DNA from: Bradyrhizobium sp.
GTDB taxonomy: Bacteria; Pseudomonadota; Alphaproteobacteria; Rhizobiales; Xanthobacteraceae
Length of the DNA stretch: 7,489 nt
Direction: 5' to 3'
Assembly: GCA_025960445.1 (NCBI GenBank)
Contig: JAICIT010000113.1
Location: 1 to 7,489, forward strand
The translations under genes were made by a program, and so were the position numbers. Shown one piece after another: positions 6,378-7,489 of the stretch. Every line of letters starts with the position of its first letter. Position 1 is the stretch's first letter. The notes beneath the pieces were generated by a model. The model was not told the DNA's origin. It worked only from the letters and a program-made list of their open reading frames with translations, and did no database searches.

Positions 6378-6755
6378 TCAGTTGGCATAGCGCGCTGTGA
6401 GATCCCGAGAAATTTTCGAGCCTTCCTCGATGTAGCGGCGGATCGCGACCGAAGCCGCCGGCGTGCAGCTGCGATAGGTCTGCTGAAATCCATTATACCC
6501 GCGGTTGAAACCCGCGATCATGCGGGCGCGCCGCTCGCCAGATGGCGTTTCGGCATCGATCAGCGCCTGCATCTGGTTGCGCCATTTCGGGCCTTCATTG
6601 CTGCCGCAAATGCCCCTGAGGTAATGCAGCGTGCCGAGGATCTCGGCGAGCCGCTGCAAGTCGCCATCAAAGGGCGCCGCCGCATCCTGGGCCCGGGCAG
6701 GGCCACAGATGCATACCGAGACGAGAATGAGTACGGCGAGAATGGGCTTGGACAT
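6378..6755 (-). CDS. Secreted TIGR02301-family protein of unknown function
   Basis: A 125-residue protein with a clear Sec signal peptide: MSKP, a hydrophobic core (ILAVLILVSVCICG) and a probable cleavage site after A-R-A at 20-22, leaving a mature periplasmic protein of about 103 residues. The mature part has LGTLHYLRGICG with C50, a W58-R59 pair followed by QMQALIDAE, then AGFNRGYNGFQQTYRSC with C97. This arrangement matches, from memory, the TIGR02301 family of alphaproteobacteria. C50 and C97 are the only cysteines left after cleavage and could form a disulfide in the periplasm; that is inference. The ATG at 6755 is the only sensible start, since an in-frame stop lies a few codons upstream; a GAAGAGG sits too far away (about 17 bases) to be a good ribosome binding site. 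It follows the Nudix gene by 50 bp on the same strand, so the two are probably co-transcribed. Function is unknown. Confidence 0.85.
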   Translation of the reverse strand: MSKPILAVLILVSVCICGPARAQDAAAPFDGDLQRLAEILGTLHYLRGICGSNEGPKWRNQMQALIDAETPSGERRARMIAGFNRGYNGFQQTYRSCTPAASVAIRRYIEEGSKISRDLTARYAN

Positions 6756-6805
6756 GGATGCCGGTGATATGCCTCTTCAATACGCCGGAGGCAAGGCGAT
6801 GCCGG

Positions 6806-7258
6806 TCACACCGGTGAACCGGCCTTGCAGGCGCGGACCAGCTGCCAGGCCGATTGAATGACCTCCGGCAGGCCGCCGGTCACCTTGAGGTCGCCCAGCG
6901 CGTCGGGGCGCAGCCAGCGTGCATCGTCGAGTTCATCGTTCAGGACCGGCTCGCCCGCGGTCCAGCGCGCCGCGAACGACATGATCAGGTAATGCCCAAG
7001 ACCGGAAGTTTCCGGTACGACCTCACGCCATCCGGCAAGCCCGATGATGTCGATCGCCAACGCCGTTTCCTCGCGGATCTCGCGATGCAGGGCGGCATGC
7101 AAGGTTTCGCCGAATTCCACCCGGCCACCCGGAAAGGAATAATACCCTTTGGCCGGCGCGCGTGCACGGCGCACCAGCAGGATCTTGTCGCCGCGAAAGA
7201 TTGCCGCACTGACGGCCAATTGAGGGTGAGATGGTTGAAGAGCCGATGATGCTGGCAT
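6806..7258 (-). CDS. Nudix hydrolase (ADP-ribose pyrophosphatase-like)
   Basis: A 150-residue hydrolase that should cleave a nucleoside diphosphate linked to another group, using Mg2+ or Mn2+. The Nudix box is at 45-67: G45, RVEFG, E51, TLHAALH, R59-E60-I61, R62, E63-E64, T65, A66, L67. The catalytic REIREE core is intact; the usual Gly near the end of the box is Ala66. The preceding LLVRRARAPAKGYYSFPGG is typical of COG1051-type enzymes, and the single domain has normal length. The ATG at 7258 shares a base with the stop codon of the upstream gene (TGATG), so translation is probably coupled; an in-frame TTG at 7261 would add one residue. No ribosome binding site is evident. The TIGR02301 gene follows after 50 bp. 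The substrate cannot be told from sequence: ADP-ribose, NADH, oxidised nucleotides or other diphosphates are all possible. Confidence 0.93.
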   Translation of the reverse strand: MPASSALQPSHPQLAVSAAIFRGDKILLVRRARAPAKGYYSFPGGRVEFGETLHAALHREIREETALAIDIIGLAGWREVVPETSGLGHYLIMSFAARWTAGEPVLNDELDDARWLRPDALGDLKVTGGLPEVIQSAWQLVRACKAGSPV

Positions 7259-7488
7259 CAATGCGTCATGATGTAATCGACATCGGCCTCAGAGCCGCCA
7301 TTGATGATCCCGCCCGCCAGTGCGACCAGCGGCTTGACCCACCCGGTGGCCTGTTCAGCCAGAATGGCCCGGGTCTTGTGCTTGGTGGCTTGGCGCATAG
7401 CCGCGCCCACGGCCATCAGGATCGAGGTCATCGCGGAGGTTATGTTGTCGAATTCGGCGCGAATAATGACGTCGGCTGAATTGTATGC
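7258..7488 (-). CDS. Unrecognised protein, C-terminal 76 residues (start outside window)
   Basis: This is the only minus-strand frame open across the right edge; the other two meet stops within about 50 bases and about 130 bases. It ends in the TGA at 7260-7258, which overlaps the Nudix start codon as TGATG. The visible part begins AYNSADVIIRAEFDNITSA, continues with a hydrophobic helix-like stretch (MTSILMAVGAAM), a basic patch (RQATKHKTR), then TGWVKPLVALAGGIINGG and an acidic tail ending DYIMTH. I do not recognise the family. Third codon positions are mostly G or C, as in the neighbours, and the overlap with the Nudix gene supports a genuine operon partner. An internal ATG would give 57 residues, but the open frame continues upstream of it, so a longer protein is more likely. 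Confidence 0.7.
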   Translation of the reverse strand, partial: AYNSADVIIRAEFDNITSAMTSILMAVGAAMRQATKHKTRAILAEQATGWVKPLVALAGGIINGGSEADVDYIMTH

Positions 7489-7489
7489 C

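Noticed and set aside
7003..7126. Degenerate Nudix box suggesting an inactive enzyme
   Set aside because: Only the Gly near the end of the box is changed (to Ala66); the catalytic REIREE core and the earlier G45 and E51 are intact, so activity is expected.
7231..7479. Plus-strand frame at the right edge
   Set aside because: It overlaps the better-supported minus-strand partial gene, which has an operon-type TGATG overlap with the Nudix start.

Overview
The window looks like a piece of an alphaproteobacterial chromosome, most probably from the Bradyrhizobium/Rhodopseudomonas/Nitrobacter group (Nitrobacteraceae). This is inferred from the high GC content, the strong preference for G or C in third codon positions, a TIGR02301-type secreted protein (a family I know only from alphaproteobacteria), a COG5350-type tyrosine phosphatase, and a chemoreceptor of the type abundant in bradyrhizobia. 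Species cannot be fixed from the sequence alone. I see no rRNA, tRNA, CRISPR array, insertion sequence, integrase or phage gene, and no base-composition break that would suggest transfer.

Layout, left to right. (1) Positions 2-1732, plus strand: the 3' part of a methyl-accepting chemotaxis protein with an HBM-like periplasmic sensor; its start lies outside the window. (2) Positions 1743-4434, minus strand: a four-gene cluster, read in the order ygfZ (folate-binding, Fe-S protein maintenance), tag (3-methyladenine DNA glycosylase I), an HD-domain YfbR-like phosphohydrolase, and a small tyrosine-phosphatase-like protein. The first three genes are joined by two ATGA stop/start overlaps, so they are almost certainly co-transcribed and translationally coupled. 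The fourth follows after 66 bp that contain a perfect TATAAT. (3) Positions 4435-4624: a divergent intergenic region. (4) Positions 4625-5959, plus strand: a dihydroorotase-family amidohydrolase. (5) Positions 5962-7488, minus strand: a partial unknown gene, a Nudix hydrolase (TGATG overlap with the unknown gene), a secreted TIGR02301-type protein and, after a 149-bp gap, a small hypothetical gene ending 2 bp from the dihydroorotase stop.

How the genes may work together: several of the enzymes handle nucleotides or nucleic-acid damage (Tag, the YfbR-like hydrolase, the dihydroorotase-like protein, the Nudix hydrolase), and YgfZ links to folate and iron-sulfur chemistry. That common theme is inference from family membership and gene order. 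Both convergent junctions (1732/1743 and 5959/5962) are extremely tight. I do not see a clearly novel system here. The most worthwhile leads are the glutamine-for-histidine change in the dihydroorotase metal site, the coupled ygfZ-tag-HD-phosphatase cluster, and the unrecognised partial gene at the right edge.
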